Shown piece after piece: positions 6,346 through 6,563 of a DNA stretch of 6,563 nt (the stretch's first letter is position 1; each line of letters begins with the position of its first letter). Origin of the DNA: Anaerolineales bacterium (lineage in GTDB: Bacteria; Chloroflexota; Anaerolineae; Anaerolineales; Villigracilaceae); contig JAICQC010000263.1 in assembly GCA_025938055.1 (NCBI GenBank), positions 1-6,563 of the forward strand. The letters are read 5' to 3'. Below the pieces are notes generated by a model. That model saw only the letters and a program-made list of their open reading frames with translations. It ran no database searches and was not told the origin of the DNA. The translations under genes and the position numbers were made by a program.

Positions 6346-6354
6346 GTGTATTTA

Positions 6355-6563
6355 ATGAAGAAAATTACAGCAATAGAGGTACAGAAGAGGTCCCCAAACC
6401 GGGTCAACATTCACTTGGACGGGGAATTTGCCTTCGGGCTGGCTCGGATTGTCGCGGCATGGCTGAGAGTGGGTCAGGAATTGAGTGAAGAGAAGCTCGA
6501 GCAGCTGCAGGCGGAGGATGCGCGTGAACGGGCGTTTCAGCAGGCAATGCTCTTCCTGAGCTA
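6355..6563 (+). CDS. recX: Regulatory protein RecX, N-terminal 69 residues (cut by window edge)
   Basis: The frame from ATG 6355 is open to the window edge. The N-terminus reads ITAIEVQKR (4-12), then RVNIHLDGEFAFGL (16-29), and later an acidic/charged helix (45-60) leading to QAMLFLS. This is the opening of the RecX family, whose members are three-helix-repeat proteins that bind RecA filaments and inhibit or modulate recombination and SOS induction. The family is commonly 150-270 residues, so roughly the first third is visible. No recA is in view; recX is often next to recA but not always. There is no Shine-Dalgarno sequence before ATG 6355, and an in-frame GTG at 6346 is an alternative start. 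The ATG is favoured because MKKITAIEV fits the family. A strong hairpin ends 9 nt upstream, which may control expression. No clear LexA-type operator was found. Confidence 0.9.
   Translation, partial: MKKITAIEVQKRSPNRVNIHLDGEFAFGLARIVAAWLRVGQELSEEKLEQLQAEDARERAFQQAMLFLS

Larger units (their letters stand above)
5872..6354. other. 483-nt intergenic region between divergent maeB and recX
   Basis: No convincing protein gene lies here. The two small open frames that cover parts of it (6005-6271 minus, 6231-6488 plus) have no ribosome site, domain or protein-like composition. What can be seen is the maeB promoter and leader (to about 5944), an A/T-rich stretch with a TATAAT box (6011-6016), a short potential RNA with terminator-like hairpins (6023-6128), a second -10-like box (6153-6158), and three hairpins (6188-6218, 6233-6257, 6312-6345). 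I looked for tRNA, tmRNA, SRP RNA and RNase P RNA signatures and did not recognise any. Confidence 0.6.

Noticed and set aside
5872..6354. Possible tmRNA, 6S, SRP or RNase P RNA
   Set aside because: I looked for tRNA-like ends, the SRP GGAAGCAGC loop, and conserved RNase P blocks and found none; no known family can be claimed.
6231..6488. 85-codon plus-strand open frame overlapping the recX start
   Set aside because: It is out of frame with the clear RecX reading frame and its first part is just the translation of the palindrome at 6243-6256.

Overview
This is a bacterial chromosomal segment of moderate G+C with compact genes. The combination of genes suggests Chloroflexota, probably class Anaerolineae. 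These are an Obg GTPase with a C-terminal OCT domain, a fused malic enzyme-phosphotransacetylase, a receiver-first histidine kinase paired with a small FHA protein, and a RecX that opens with ITAIEVQKR. The taxon is my inference from remembered family resemblance, not a search result. No mobile element, CRISPR array, tRNA or rRNA is visible.

Layout: (1) 1-1137, minus strand, holds a two-gene signalling operon. A 133-residue FHA protein overlaps by 8 nt a receiver-histidine kinase hybrid that runs off the left edge. (2) 1138-1253 is a short divergent intergenic region in which both flanking genes have a -10-like hexamer only 6-8 nt from the ATG and no Shine-Dalgarno sequence, so both may be leaderless. 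(3) 1254-3541, plus strand, is a tight operon of obg, a small single-pass membrane protein of unknown function, and a DedA/VTT-family membrane protein, with gaps of 1 and 7 nt. (4) 3601-5871, minus strand, convergent with the operon, is the complete bifunctional-type malic enzyme (maeB); its phosphotransacetylase domain appears to have lost key catalytic residues. (5) 5872-6354 is a 483-nt region without a convincing protein gene. It holds the maeB promoter, a candidate small RNA (promoter, paired stem, intrinsic terminator), a second promoter-like site and three strong hairpins leading up to recX. (6) 6355-6563, plus strand, is the first 69 codons of recX, cut by the right edge.

Functionally these are mostly housekeeping or regulatory genes: ribosome assembly and stringent-response GTPase (Obg), membrane lipid or ion homeostasis (DedA), the malate-to-pyruvate NADPH-producing step (MaeB), RecA modulation (RecX) and a phospho-signalling pair (FHA plus REC-HK). 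Nothing here clearly amounts to a new multi-gene system. The least explained parts are the small Obg/DedA-linked protein, the apparently leaderless divergent promoter pair, and the structured RNA-like region between maeB and recX.
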